49,994 nucleotides of DNA, taken from Desulfonatronum sp. Its GTDB lineage: Bacteria > Desulfobacterota > Desulfovibrionia > Desulfovibrionales > Desulfonatronaceae. The notes under the pieces are model-generated. The model was not told the DNA's origin. It made no database searches and was given only the letters and a program-made list of their open reading frames with translations. Below are positions 25,398-33,423 of this stretch, one piece after another (the stretch's first letter is position 1; each line of letters starts with the position of its first letter). The DNA is taken from assembly GCA_011049455.1 (NCBI GenBank), contig DSBL01000089.1, forward strand, positions 1 through 49,994, read 5' to 3'. The position numbers and the translations under genes were made by a program.

Positions 25398-25799
25398 TCA
25401 GGGCCGCACGTGGCATTCCCCGCAGGCGATGGGCCCGGCCTTCTTTTCCAGATGACAGTCCTTGCACTGTTTGTGAAAGGCCTGCATCAGCGGGGTCTGG
25501 TCGGGATCGGCCTTGACCGGGTGACAGTCCACGCAGGGCATGCCGGCGCTGCTGTCCATGGGATCCGGGTTCTTCCCGTCAAAGTGGTGGCAGAGCCAGC
25601 AGTCGTCTTCGATCTCGGCTTTGATGTTATGTTCATCGTGCACAAAAACCGAGGCCGGACGCTGCTTGACGCCAAAGGCGTCGGTGATGATGTGCGTCAT
25701 GTCGTCTTGGGACAGGGCCGGGCCGACGAACAGGGTCGGCCAGACGAACAAGGCCGTCAGCAGGCCAAGTCCGGCCCACAGGGCGAGCTTTCCAGTCAT
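25398..25799 (-). CDS. tmcA: TmcA, tetrahaem (type II) cytochrome c3
   Basis: 133 residues. An N-terminal signal peptide of about 30 residues leads to the periplasm. Four haem-binding CxxCH motifs are present: CWLCH, CVDCH, CKDCH and CGECH. The spacing and size fit the acidic type II cytochrome c3 that takes electrons from type I cytochrome c3/hydrogenase and passes them to the Tmc membrane complex. AAGGAG precedes the ATG. It is the last gene of the operon here, 27 bp after tmcB. Confidence 0.93.
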   Translation of the reverse strand: MTGKLALWAGLGLLTALFVWPTLFVGPALSQDDMTHIITDAFGVKQRPASVFVHDEHNIKAEIEDDCWLCHHFDGKNPDPMDSSAGMPCVDCHPVKADPDQTPLMQAFHKQCKDCHLEKKAGPIACGECHVRP

Positions 25800-25826
25800 G
25801 GCGTTTCTCCTTTTCGCAACCGCGGC

Positions 25827-27152
25827 TTAAATGGCGTTGGATTTGTGCATGTGAGCATAAATGATATCAATCAAAAAAACCAGTTTAACATCCAGCTTGT
25901 AGTGGTTGATGATGTCTTCCAGACCTCCGTGACAGTTGTGGCAGGGAGCGATGAGCACCTTGGCGCCCGTGGCCGTGATCTGTTCGGCCTTGACCCTGTT
26001 GCCCAGCACCCTGGTCTTGGTGTGCGGCGGACCGCAGTTGATCACCCCGCCGCCGGCCGAGCAGCAATAGTTCTGCTCGCGGTTGGGTTCCATCTCGATG
26101 AAGTTGGAGCAAAAGGCTCTGACCACGTCCCGGGCCATCTCGTGCAAACCCATGCCGCGCACCACATTGCAGGGATCATGAAAGGTGCAGGGTTCTTCCA
26201 TCTGGGTGGCCACCTTCAGGCGGCCCTCCTTGAGCATTTCCCAGTAGAACTGCAGGGCGTGAATCACCGGGATGGGCATTTCCCTCCAGCCCAGCCAGCG
26301 GTTGCCGACGTCGTAGACCGAGCGGTAGGCGTGGCCGCATTCGCCCATGACCACGCGTTTGACCCTCAACCGCCGGGCCGTTTCAAAGTGGGCGCGCTTG
26401 ATGCGGCCCATGATCTCCAGGTCCCCGCTGTACATGCTCATGTCGCTGTTGTCCCAGCCCGGGGTGGCGGGCATGGTCCAGTCCACCCCGCATTCGTTCA
26501 TGAGCACCGCGGCCTGGCCAATGAGCTGGGTGCGGAATTTCGGCTCAGGACCGATGACCGAGTAGAAGAAGTCCGCTCCCTCTTTTTCCAAGGGAATGCG
26601 CAGGTTGGGGATTTCGTCGCGGTACTCGTCCTCCTGCCACTGCAGGGTGTCGATCCATTCGTCGTCCTTGACCCACATCTGGTTGAAGGTGGAGGCGTGG
26701 CTGTGGCTGGTATCCTGAAGGTACAGCGGGGTCACGCCCAAAAGGTGGCAGATCCGCCGGACCACGGTCATCAGATAGGCCGTGTCAATGCCAAAGGGAC
26801 AGTACTGCACGCAGCGTTTGCAGACGTTGCATTCGGTATAGGCAATGGTCGCGGCCCGGACGATGAACTCCTGCGAGACATTGCCCTTGGTGCGGATCAT
26901 TTCCCAGAGGGTCTGCTTGACCTTGCCTGCGGGCGAGTACTTCGGGTCCCGGTCATGGGAGAGAAAAAAGTGGCAGGCGTCCGAGCACAGTCCGCAACTG
27001 ACGCAGGTGCCCACGAAGGCCTTCAGCCGGGCGCTGTTTTCCTGCTGCAGGACCCGGTTGATGGTTGTTCGGATGCGCTCGGGGGTCAGCTTGGCTGCGG
27101 TCTCATCCAGCCCCGGGTCGTCGATTTTTTGAGCCAAAGCGGCTTCACTCAT
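25827..27152 (-). CDS. tmcB: TmcB, iron-sulfur subunit of the Tmc complex
   Basis: 441 residues. Two [4Fe-4S] motifs (CVSCGLCSDAC and CNVCKRCVQYC) are followed by a region with cysteine-rich CCG-type motifs (CTFHDPCN, NYCCSAGGG, APCHNCHGG) as in HdrD/HmcF-like subunits, which may hold a non-cubane cluster. It is a cytoplasmic-facing subunit that moves electrons from TmcC to the cytoplasm; the final acceptor is not established. It sits 24 bp after tmcC. Confidence 0.93.
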   Translation of the reverse strand: MSEAALAQKIDDPGLDETAAKLTPERIRTTINRVLQQENSARLKAFVGTCVSCGLCSDACHFFLSHDRDPKYSPAGKVKQTLWEMIRTKGNVSQEFIVRAATIAYTECNVCKRCVQYCPFGIDTAYLMTVVRRICHLLGVTPLYLQDTSHSHASTFNQMWVKDDEWIDTLQWQEDEYRDEIPNLRIPLEKEGADFFYSVIGPEPKFRTQLIGQAAVLMNECGVDWTMPATPGWDNSDMSMYSGDLEIMGRIKRAHFETARRLRVKRVVMGECGHAYRSVYDVGNRWLGWREMPIPVIHALQFYWEMLKEGRLKVATQMEEPCTFHDPCNVVRGMGLHEMARDVVRAFCSNFIEMEPNREQNYCCSAGGGVINCGPPHTKTRVLGNRVKAEQITATGAKVLIAPCHNCHGGLEDIINHYKLDVKLVFLIDIIYAHMHKSNAI

Positions 27153-27176
27153 GATTTTTCTCCTCTGTGTGGATTG

Positions 27177-27836
27177 CTACCAGTCTTTGACATGCCGTTC
27201 AGCGCCGAATTCCGAGCCCATGTAGCCGCGGATCATGGGGTAGAGCATGACGTGGCTGAGCCAGGTGAAGGGGATGGCCACGAGCATGGCCTCTCCGGCC
27301 AGAACGTGCAGGATGATCATGGTCTGGTAGTCAAAGATTTGGTAATAGGCCAAAAAACCGGTCAAAAAGGGCAGGGCCACCAGGCCCAAAATGACGAATT
27401 CCTTGGGGCCGGTGACGTATCTGGCTTCGGGCACCACCCGCCGGCGGACCACGAAGAACACGATGCTGGCCAGGACCACCCAGGTCATGACGTCGGCCAC
27501 GGCATCCGGCAGGGTCCACCAGGAGACGCCCCAGGCTTCCTCAAACATGATCACATGGGCCAGGAGAAAGATGGGCGCGATGATCAGGCAGATGTGAAAG
27601 GCAAAAGTGACCACGGTCATCACCGGGTTCAGGCGCATGTTCCTGGTGGAGAAGGGGATCAGCCAGACAATGATCGAGCGCAAGGCGTATTTCAGGTGGA
27701 GATAGCTGAAGACATAGGGATCCTTGTTTTTGGCCAGGCTGGTGAGGTAGACGAATTTGCCCGCCAAGCCGCCGATGAAGACCAGAAACGCGACCCAAAC
27801 CAAGGGACCGGTGACAAAAGTATAGATGCTGTGCAT
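27177..27836 (-). CDS. tmcC: TmcC, membrane cytochrome b-like subunit
   Basis: 219 residues with about five membrane helices and a NarI-like cytochrome b pattern. It has several histidines suited to haem b, for example in FAFHICLIIAPIFLLAHV and MIILHVLAGEAMLVAIPFTWLSHV. It carries electrons across the inner membrane between TmcA and TmcB. The start at 27836 is chosen because the longer frame overlaps tmcD and lacks protein character. It lies 13 bp after tmcD. Confidence 0.9.
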   Translation of the reverse strand: MHSIYTFVTGPLVWVAFLVFIGGLAGKFVYLTSLAKNKDPYVFSYLHLKYALRSIIVWLIPFSTRNMRLNPVMTVVTFAFHICLIIAPIFLLAHVIMFEEAWGVSWWTLPDAVADVMTWVVLASIVFFVVRRRVVPEARYVTGPKEFVILGLVALPFLTGFLAYYQIFDYQTMIILHVLAGEAMLVAIPFTWLSHVMLYPMIRGYMGSEFGAERHVKDW

Positions 27837-27849
27837 GGTCTGTCTCCCC

Positions 27850-29109
27850 CTAGAAATCGTGCACGCCGGCCACGATGCGTTTGAATTTTCCGTCCTGCAC
27901 GGCACGGATGAGCACGGAGCGGCTGTCCGGGCTGAACACGGGTTCCCAGCACTGCTCAAAGGTCTCTTTCAAGGGCTTGCCGTTCATGACCACGGTGTAC
28001 CGCTTGCCGGGCAGTTCAACCTTGGCGGCCAGGTGTTTGGAATCCGGGCTGAAGACCGGCGACCAGATCATTTCGTACCAAGAGTTCCACAGGGACTGGT
28101 CCACCATGAAGGTCCAGCGGCCCCCTTCCTTGGCTGCGGCCGCGACCCGCGCGCCGTCCGGGCTGACGGTCAAATCCTCGACCATGTCTCCCACCGTGAG
28201 GGGCCAGGGCGAGCCGTTTTCCACAAGAGTCCACCGGCCGTATTTCGGAGCGCCGATGGCGTACAGCTTCTTGCCGTCCGGGGAAAAGGCCTGATGCCAG
28301 AGCTGGTAAAAGGTCGGATCCCAGAGGATCCGGCCGTCCTCGGCCATGCCCCATTTGCCGGCCTGACGCACGGGCGCCACCACGGCCCCGGTGGAGGGGT
28401 TGAAGCGGGGTTCCCATGTCGCGGAGAAGTTTTGCGACCAGGGCTTGCCGTCCACGACAATGGTGTAGTCGTAAAGAGTGGAGCGGGTCTGCACTGCCAG
28501 GCGTTTGTCGCTGGGATCAAAGACCGGGGTCCAGGCGTTGACGAAGCGGTTGTCCCAGGCTTCACCGTTCACGGCCACGGAATAGCAGCCCTTCTGGTAG
28601 GTGAAGATCTCCGCCTGGCCCATGCTGACCATCACCACCACGGCAGCGCTGCGCTTGCCGTCGCTGCTCAGATTGAACTCGTTGGCGGTGTCGTACAGCT
28701 GCTCCCATATCTCGCCGTTGACCACCATGCCGTATACGCCGTCCGCTTGGGCGCAGGCGGCGATGGTGTCCCCGGTTTCACTGAACAGCGTGTTCCAGAG
28801 GCAGGTGTATGTTTCCGGCCAGACTTCGCCGTCCACGGCCAAAGTCCATTCCCCGTCCACGTTAACCAGGGCGGTCAGACGTCCGTCCGGGCTGAATTTG
28901 GGATACCAGGCCCGGTCAAAGGTTTGCTCCCAGAGTTTTCCGTTGACGCAAACACCATAGCCTTCCTCAAGTTTCGCGACTACCGCGACCTGCTCCCCGT
29001 CCGGGCTGGCATGCAGCTCCTCCAACCAGGAAACCTCGGCGTCGCAATCCTTGACCTCGTGGATGACGCGCTCCCCGGGTTCCCAATTCCAATGACCGTT
29101 TTCAGGCAT
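27850..29109 (-). CDS. tmcD: TmcD, WD40-like repeat subunit of the Tmc complex
   Basis: 419 residues. A series of repeats each contain a VNGKLWEQTFD/VDGKPWSQNFS-type motif plus FSPDGR/FSPDSK, giving a beta-propeller-like pattern. There are no haem or FeS motifs and no signal peptide, so it is probably cytoplasmic, as described for TmcD. AAGGAGG lies before the ATG at 29109. First gene of the operon, with the order D-C-B-A in the direction of transcription. Confidence 0.9.
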   Translation of the reverse strand: MPENGHWNWEPGERVIHEVKDCDAEVSWLEELHASPDGEQVAVVAKLEEGYGVCVNGKLWEQTFDRAWYPKFSPDGRLTALVNVDGEWTLAVDGEVWPETYTCLWNTLFSETGDTIAACAQADGVYGMVVNGEIWEQLYDTANEFNLSSDGKRSAAVVVMVSMGQAEIFTYQKGCYSVAVNGEAWDNRFVNAWTPVFDPSDKRLAVQTRSTLYDYTIVVDGKPWSQNFSATWEPRFNPSTGAVVAPVRQAGKWGMAEDGRILWDPTFYQLWHQAFSPDGKKLYAIGAPKYGRWTLVENGSPWPLTVGDMVEDLTVSPDGARVAAAAKEGGRWTFMVDQSLWNSWYEMIWSPVFSPDSKHLAAKVELPGKRYTVVMNGKPLKETFEQCWEPVFSPDSRSVLIRAVQDGKFKRIVAGVHDF

Positions 29110-29334
29110 GAATGTCCTCCTTAAGTGTGTGGTCAACGTTGGTTTCCGCAGTATCGACGTTCAGGAAGAGGCTTGGAACCTTCTTCAAGAATTGCGTTGA
29201 TCGCTAAGCAAGATGCATCAGGAAAGGAAGATGGAATCAAAGCACAAAAACTTGTTGTCGGGCGATGACACCGTTCCTTAAACAAATTCATGCTGTTTTC
29301 GTGAAAATTTCCTTTTGCTACTTTACCGAAATTG

Positions 29335-29362
29335 ATTAGCCCCATGAAGTTTCCATTGTCAA
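29335..29362 (-). promoter_or_regulatory. Sigma-70 promoter of the tmc operon
   Basis: On the minus strand a perfect TTGACA (29362-29357), a 16-bp spacer and GCTAAT (29340-29335). The start would be near 29328, giving a leader of about 220 bases before tmcD. No sigma-54 element was found in this 298-bp gap, so the activator encoded upstream does not obviously control tmc. Confidence 0.5.
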
Positions 29363-29407
29363 TCCTATCCGCCACCGGATATGCAAAATGAGCCTGCTGC
29401 ATCCCCT

Positions 29408-30760
29408 TCAGGAGGGAGCATTGCTTCGGCTGCGACCGTCGATGTGGGGAGGAGTGATCCCCAGGCCTTGGATTTTGCGGTACAGGGTGCTGGGATTGAT
29501 GCCCAGGTCCCGAGCCGCCAGGGATCTGTTTCCGTTGCGGCGCTCCAGTGTCTGGGCAATTAAAATTCTTTCCATGGCTTGCAGGCTTGCGGGCCAGATT
29601 ATCTTTTCCTGTTTTTGTTCAGGCGGACATAATTCCAAAGGCAGATGTTCGCGTTCGATGAGTCTCCCGCGGCAGAGCACGCAGGCCTGTTCCAGAATAT
29701 TCTCCAATTCCCGGACATTGCCGGGATAATCGTGATTCATCAGACAGACCATGGCTTCGTCCGAAACTTCGGGGACATCGCGGCCTCGCAAGCGGCTGAA
29801 GCGATGCAAGGCGTGTTCCACCAGCAGGGGAATGTCTTCGCGGCGATGGCGCAATTCAGGCAATTGGAGATGGACCACCCGGATTCGGTAGTAGAGATCC
29901 TGGCGAAATTGTCCAGAATCCACAAGTTCGCGCAGGGTCTTGTTCGTGGCTGCGATCACGCGCACATCCACGCGTATCGGCGTGATCCCGCCCAGCGGCT
30001 CCACGACCCGTTCCTGGAGAACCCGCAGCAAACGGCTTTGCATGGCCGGGGAAATGTCGCCGATTTCATCCAGAAAAAGCGTTCCCTTGTGGGCCAGGAG
30101 AAAACGGCCGGGTTTGTCTTTTCGGGCGTCGGTAAAAGCACCGGACTTGTAACCGAACAATTCGCTTACCAGCAGGGTGTCCGGCAGAGCCGCGCAGTTG
30201 ACGGGCACAAAACGCTCCCTGCGGCGGGGGGAAAGGTTGTGCAGGGCCCGGGCGAACAATTCCTTGCCCGTGCCGCTGGGGCCCTCAATAAGCACGGTGC
30301 TGTCGCTGTCGGCTATCAGCGGGAGGATTGCATAGAGTCGTTTCATGGCGGAACTGCGGCCGACAATGTCCTCGAAACCATAGCTGGCGCGCAGTTCCTT
30401 GCTCAGTTGATCCACCTCGCTGAGATCCTGAAATGTCTCCACCCCGCCGACCACTTTTCCGGCATCGTCGCGCAACAGGGCCGTGGACAGGCGAATGGGA
30501 ACAAATCGTCCCGCGCAGTTCAGGATGGATGCCGTGGCGTTGATCACCGGCTTGCCCGCGGCGAACGTGCGCCGCAAAGCGCAATTTTTTTCGCAGATGG
30601 TGGCTCGAAAGACCTCGCAACAGCTTCGCCCCACGGCATGCTTGCGTGATACGCCGGTGATCCGCTCCGCGGCATGGTTAAAGGAAGTAATCCGCCAATC
30701 GGGCGTGACCGTGAAGACGCCTTCATTGATCGATTCCAGAATCACGTCCCGTTTATTCAT
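29408..30760 (-). CDS. PAS-containing sigma-54-dependent transcriptional activator
   Basis: 450 residues. The N-terminal PAS domain has a cysteine cluster (CCEVFRATICEKNC, Cys47/48/56/60) that could sense redox or bind a cofactor. The AAA+ domain has Walker A GPSGTGKE at 160-167 and Walker B GTLFLDEI. The sigma-54 contact loop reads GAFTDA at 207-212 instead of GAFTGA, a variant found in other activators. A Fis-type helix-turn-helix (NRSLAARDLGINPSTLYRKI) ends it. There is no receiver domain, so control is by ligand or redox state. It is divergent from the NifX-like gene, whose upstream region carries a sigma-54 element and several palindromes, its most likely target. Confidence 0.92.
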   Translation of the reverse strand: MNKRDVILESINEGVFTVTPDWRITSFNHAAERITGVSRKHAVGRSCCEVFRATICEKNCALRRTFAAGKPVINATASILNCAGRFVPIRLSTALLRDDAGKVVGGVETFQDLSEVDQLSKELRASYGFEDIVGRSSAMKRLYAILPLIADSDSTVLIEGPSGTGKELFARALHNLSPRRRERFVPVNCAALPDTLLVSELFGYKSGAFTDARKDKPGRFLLAHKGTLFLDEIGDISPAMQSRLLRVLQERVVEPLGGITPIRVDVRVIAATNKTLRELVDSGQFRQDLYYRIRVVHLQLPELRHRREDIPLLVEHALHRFSRLRGRDVPEVSDEAMVCLMNHDYPGNVRELENILEQACVLCRGRLIEREHLPLELCPPEQKQEKIIWPASLQAMERILIAQTLERRNGNRSLAARDLGINPSTLYRKIQGLGITPPHIDGRSRSNAPS

Positions 30761-30808
30761 GAAAAAAATCCCTGAATTGTATTGAAAAAAGGCAATCAAG
30801 CATAAGCC

Positions 30809-30821
30809 ATGCAATTTGCAT
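30809..30821. promoter_or_regulatory. Palindrome ATGCAA-T-TTGCAT in the divergent control region
   Basis: A perfect 13-bp inverted repeat. Related TTGCAT/TTGCAC words recur at 30841-30853, about 30 bp away. This spacing is suitable for binding by the activator encoded beside it; which protein binds is unknown. Confidence 0.35.
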
Positions 30822-30887
30822 TAGTTGTTTTCTTTATTTATTGCATATTGCACAAATGATTGTCCAGGTTGTCTGTCTGGAATTTAT

Positions 30888-30916
30888 TTGAAGATATTGC
30901 TTTATCATGGTATGAT
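30888..30916 (+). promoter_or_regulatory. Sigma-70 promoter candidate for the NifX-like gene with operator on the -10
   Basis: TTGAAG at 30888-30893, a 17-bp spacer and TATGAT at 30911-30916. A perfect inverted repeat TTATCAT-GGT-ATGATAA (30902-30918) covers the -10 box, a classic repressor position. Confidence 0.4.
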
Positions 30917-30930
30917 AAGAATGTATCCAA

Positions 30931-30946
30931 TGGCCCGGCATTTGCT
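30931..30946 (+). promoter_or_regulatory. Sigma-54 (-24/-12) element overlapping the NifX-like start
   Basis: TGGCCCG-GCAT-TTGCT matches the consensus TGGCACG-N4-TTGCW at all but one position. The predicted +1 at 30957 is one base before the ATG at 30958, so a transcript from it would be almost leaderless. Confidence 0.5.
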
Positions 30947-30951
30947 GCCCC

Positions 30952-31329
30952 ATGGGCATGATCATCGCCCTCGCCCACTGGCAGGGACGCATTTCACCCG
31001 TATTTGACGTCTCGCAACAGCTTCTCCTTGTATCCCGAGAAGCTTGTTGGCCGCATCAGCGCCGGATGGTCCAGCTTCTTTACGAACAACCCCAGGCCCG
31101 GGCCAGAGAGGTGGCCGGACTCGGCGTTCATGTGCTGCTTTGCGGGGCTGTCTCCAAAATGCTGGCAACGGCCCTGACCAACGAGGGCGTGCGTGTGGTC
31201 GGCTTTCTTTGCGGAGAAGTGGAGGATGTCCTGGATGCATTTCTAAGCCGCCGCCTGCATCAAAGCCGCTACCGCATGCCCGGTTTTACAAAGAAGACGT
31301 TGACATTCGAAAAGAACGTGGGGGGGTGA
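30952..31329 (+). CDS. NifX/NifB-type iron-molybdenum cofactor family protein
   Basis: 125 residues. The N terminus MIIALAHWQGRISPVFDVSQQLLLV and the LLCGAVSK and VVGFLCGEVEDVLDAFL blocks belong to the dinitrogenase FeMo-cofactor-binding (NifX, NafY, MTH1175, orange protein) fold. Members bind metal-sulfur clusters; in Desulfovibrio the orange protein of this family carries a Mo-Cu cluster and is under sigma-54 control. No nitrogenase genes are visible here. ATG codons at 30952 and 30958 are both possible; the second gives the family-typical start. Confidence 0.8.
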   Translation: MGMIIALAHWQGRISPVFDVSQQLLLVSREACWPHQRRMVQLLYEQPQARAREVAGLGVHVLLCGAVSKMLATALTNEGVRVVGFLCGEVEDVLDAFLSRRLHQSRYRMPGFTKKTLTFEKNVGG

Positions 31330-31441
31330 ATGCCCAGGAAAAAGAGTCCAGACAAAGAGATCCAGCAACCTGGTTGTCCCAGCCTTCCTTGCTTTATGTC
31401 CTGCACCTGAACCTTACACCCTGAGTTCAAAAGAGAGTCGT

Positions 31442-31687
31442 ATGCCCATTCACGAATACACCTGTTCCGCCTGCGGTGAAATTTTCGAAGCCATTCAGAT
31501 CGGTCGGCAAGCTCCGCCCTCATGTCCATTCTGCGGTGCGGGCAATGCCAGCAAGATGCTTTCCGCTCCAGCATCAAGCGTCGGTTCCACGCGGCATGCC
31601 ATGCCTGGTCCGCGTGATCACGGGTGTTGCGGAGAACGGCCGGGACAGAAAGGCTGCGTGCCCGGTTCCTGCTGCGGACGGGCTTGA
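31442..31687 (+). CDS. FmdB-like zinc ribbon protein
   Basis: 81 residues. The N-terminal MPIHEYTCSACGEIFEA with a second CPFCG pair is the FmdB putative regulatory zinc ribbon. The C-terminal tail is Cys/Gly-rich (CCGERPGQKGC ... GSCCGRA), giving ten cysteines in 81 residues, which suggests additional metal binding. Family function is unproven. It stands 112 bp after the NifX-like gene and 39 bp before the metallo-beta-lactamase gene, all in the same direction. Confidence 0.8.
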   Translation: MPIHEYTCSACGEIFEAIQIGRQAPPSCPFCGAGNASKMLSAPASSVGSTRHAMPGPRDHGCCGERPGQKGCVPGSCCGRA

Positions 31688-31726
31688 TTCCGGGTTAGTC
31701 CAAACAGCAATGAGTGCGTGACGAAG

Positions 31727-32584
31727 ATGCGTTTGACCGTTCTTGCCGACAACAACACCCTGACCGACCATTATTTTCTGGGCGAACCGGGATTGAGCAT
31801 TCTCGTGGAGCATGAAGGCCAGCAGACCCTTTTGGACGCGGGCTATTCGGATGTCTTTTTGCAAAATGCGGTCAAGATGGGGCTGGACCTGTTGCAATTG
31901 GACAGGGTGGTCCTTTCCCATGGCCATTTGGACCACACCTGGGGCCTGACGGCGTTGATCCGCCTGCGCACCGAGGCAGCCATTGAACGGCGTAACGTCG
32001 TGGAGACCGAGCTGCTTGCGCATCCTTTGGCGTTGCAGAGCAAAAGCAGGGATTATCTGCCGGAAATCGGATCCCTGCTCAGCGCGGATCAGCTTGGACG
32101 GCATTTCCGGTTGAACCTGCGCGAACAGCCCATGCAACTGGGCGAGGGGCTGTATTATCTGGGCGAGATTCCGCGTCGCTTTGCCTTTGAGCGCATGGAT
32201 CAACGAGGACGCCGGCGCTGGGGGCCTGACGGTCCGCAACCGGACGCCCTGGTGGACGACACGGCCCTGGCCTTTCGTTGCGCCAGGGGACTGGTGCTGA
32301 TCACGGGTTGCTCACACAGCGGCATCTGCAACATCGCGGCTCAAGCCATGGATGTTACCGGAGTGTCTCGCATCGTGGACATTATCGGCGGACTGCACCT
32401 GCTCAAGGCGTCCAAGGAGCGCTTGGAAAAAACAGTGGACTATTTGACGGGAGTGGGACTGGAAGCCCTGCATGCCTGTCACTGTACGGATTTGGAGGCT
32501 AAAATCGCCTTGGCCGGGGGTTTGCCTGTGCGGGAAACCGGCAGCGGCCTGGTTTTGGAATATCCGGACGCGGTCATGGCATGA
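31727..32584 (+). CDS. Metallo-beta-lactamase fold hydrolase
   Basis: 285 residues. The metal motif HGHLDH is at residues 65-70, with further ligands in GCSHSGICN and HACHCTD. The pattern resembles the subgroup annotated as dihydropterin-ribofuranosylaminobenzene phosphate synthase-like, which occurs widely outside methanogens with unknown substrate. It is cytoplasmic, with no signal peptide. A GTG at 31718 is an alternative start. It is in line with the NifX-like and FmdB-like genes, so a shared metallocofactor role is possible but inferred only from position. Confidence 0.85.
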   Translation: MRLTVLADNNTLTDHYFLGEPGLSILVEHEGQQTLLDAGYSDVFLQNAVKMGLDLLQLDRVVLSHGHLDHTWGLTALIRLRTEAAIERRNVVETELLAHPLALQSKSRDYLPEIGSLLSADQLGRHFRLNLREQPMQLGEGLYYLGEIPRRFAFERMDQRGRRRWGPDGPQPDALVDDTALAFRCARGLVLITGCSHSGICNIAAQAMDVTGVSRIVDIIGGLHLLKASKERLEKTVDYLTGVGLEALHACHCTDLEAKIALAGGLPVRETGSGLVLEYPDAVMA

Positions 32585-32748
32585 GCCAAGGCAATGTTGG
32601 ATCGGCCGGGGAACATGATTGGTTTTTGGCCAGCTTCGAGCCTGAAGAGAGCAGGGCGATTCAGGCCCGACCTTGATTTGTGTCCGCTATCATCCATTAT
32701 TCAATTATTGTTTGTTGATCCATCACTTTCAACCAAAAGGAACGTTCA

Positions 32749-33255
32749 ATGCAGATGACCGATCTCGCGACCGTGGAAGTCTGGAAGGAGCTGGAACGCT
32801 TCATTTATGAGAACTATACTTTGAATGGGCGGGCCTATGACCACGAGGGCAAGGTTTTCACCGGGCAGGTCCTGTGGTGCAACCGTTTCTGTCCAGCGGT
32901 GCGCTCGAATCCAGCGGCCCTTTCCGCTGTTTGCGCCGCGGCCCATCAGAACATGGCCGGCCAAGCCCAGGCCGAGGGCGGATCAGTGATCGGGGAATGC
33001 GATCTTGGTCTTTATAAAATCGTGGTTCCCGTCATTGTCTCCGGGAAATTCCTCGGTGCCGTGGGCGGTTGCGGCCGTTTGCCGGAAAACGGTTCGGTGG
33101 ATGCTTTTGCGGCTGAAAAAATCGCCGGCCTGTCAGGGCAACAATTGAATGAATTGAATACAAGCCTGACGCGCATGACCCGGTCGGAAGCCCAGGAGCT
33201 GGCTGATGCCCTGGCTGCCAAGATCGCGGATTTGACCAAGAGCGCAACCCTCTGA
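32749..33255 (+). CDS. PocR-domain sensory protein
   Basis: 168 residues consisting of a single PocR ligand-binding domain. It has the Cys pattern WCNRFCP, AVCAAAHQNM, GECDLGLYKIVVPV and GGCGRLPENG. PocR domains are related to PAS folds and sense small molecules in signalling proteins. Here no output domain (HTH, GGDEF or kinase) is attached, so it may act by binding a partner. It is preceded by a 164-bp gap with its own AAAGGAA ribosome site. Substrate and partner are unknown. Confidence 0.85.
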   Translation: MQMTDLATVEVWKELERFIYENYTLNGRAYDHEGKVFTGQVLWCNRFCPAVRSNPAALSAVCAAAHQNMAGQAQAEGGSVIGECDLGLYKIVVPVIVSGKFLGAVGGCGRLPENGSVDAFAAEKIAGLSGQQLNELNTSLTRMTRSEAQELADALAAKIADLTKSATL

Positions 33256-33423
33256 ATTTTGCTGGTTGCCGTTGGCCTGAAGCAATTGCAAGCGCTATTT
33301 CGGCCAAGGCTCGGCCGCGATAATTATTCCGAACCAAGCCGGTTCTTGAGAGAATGCATGGGTTGAGAAGATGGATTCATGCCCGAAACAAAGGCTGTTG
33401 TGGCGGGCTGTTCAAATGTTTTT

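Noticed and set aside
25356-27884. 842-codon open frame antisense to tmcA, tmcB and tmcC
   Set aside because: It is a mirror of GC-rich codons in real genes; the His/Gly/Asp-rich product matches no family, while the opposite strand encodes clear haem and FeS proteins.
27826-29124. 432-codon open frame antisense to tmcD
   Set aside because: Shadow of tmcD repeats; no ribosome site and no recognisable protein features.
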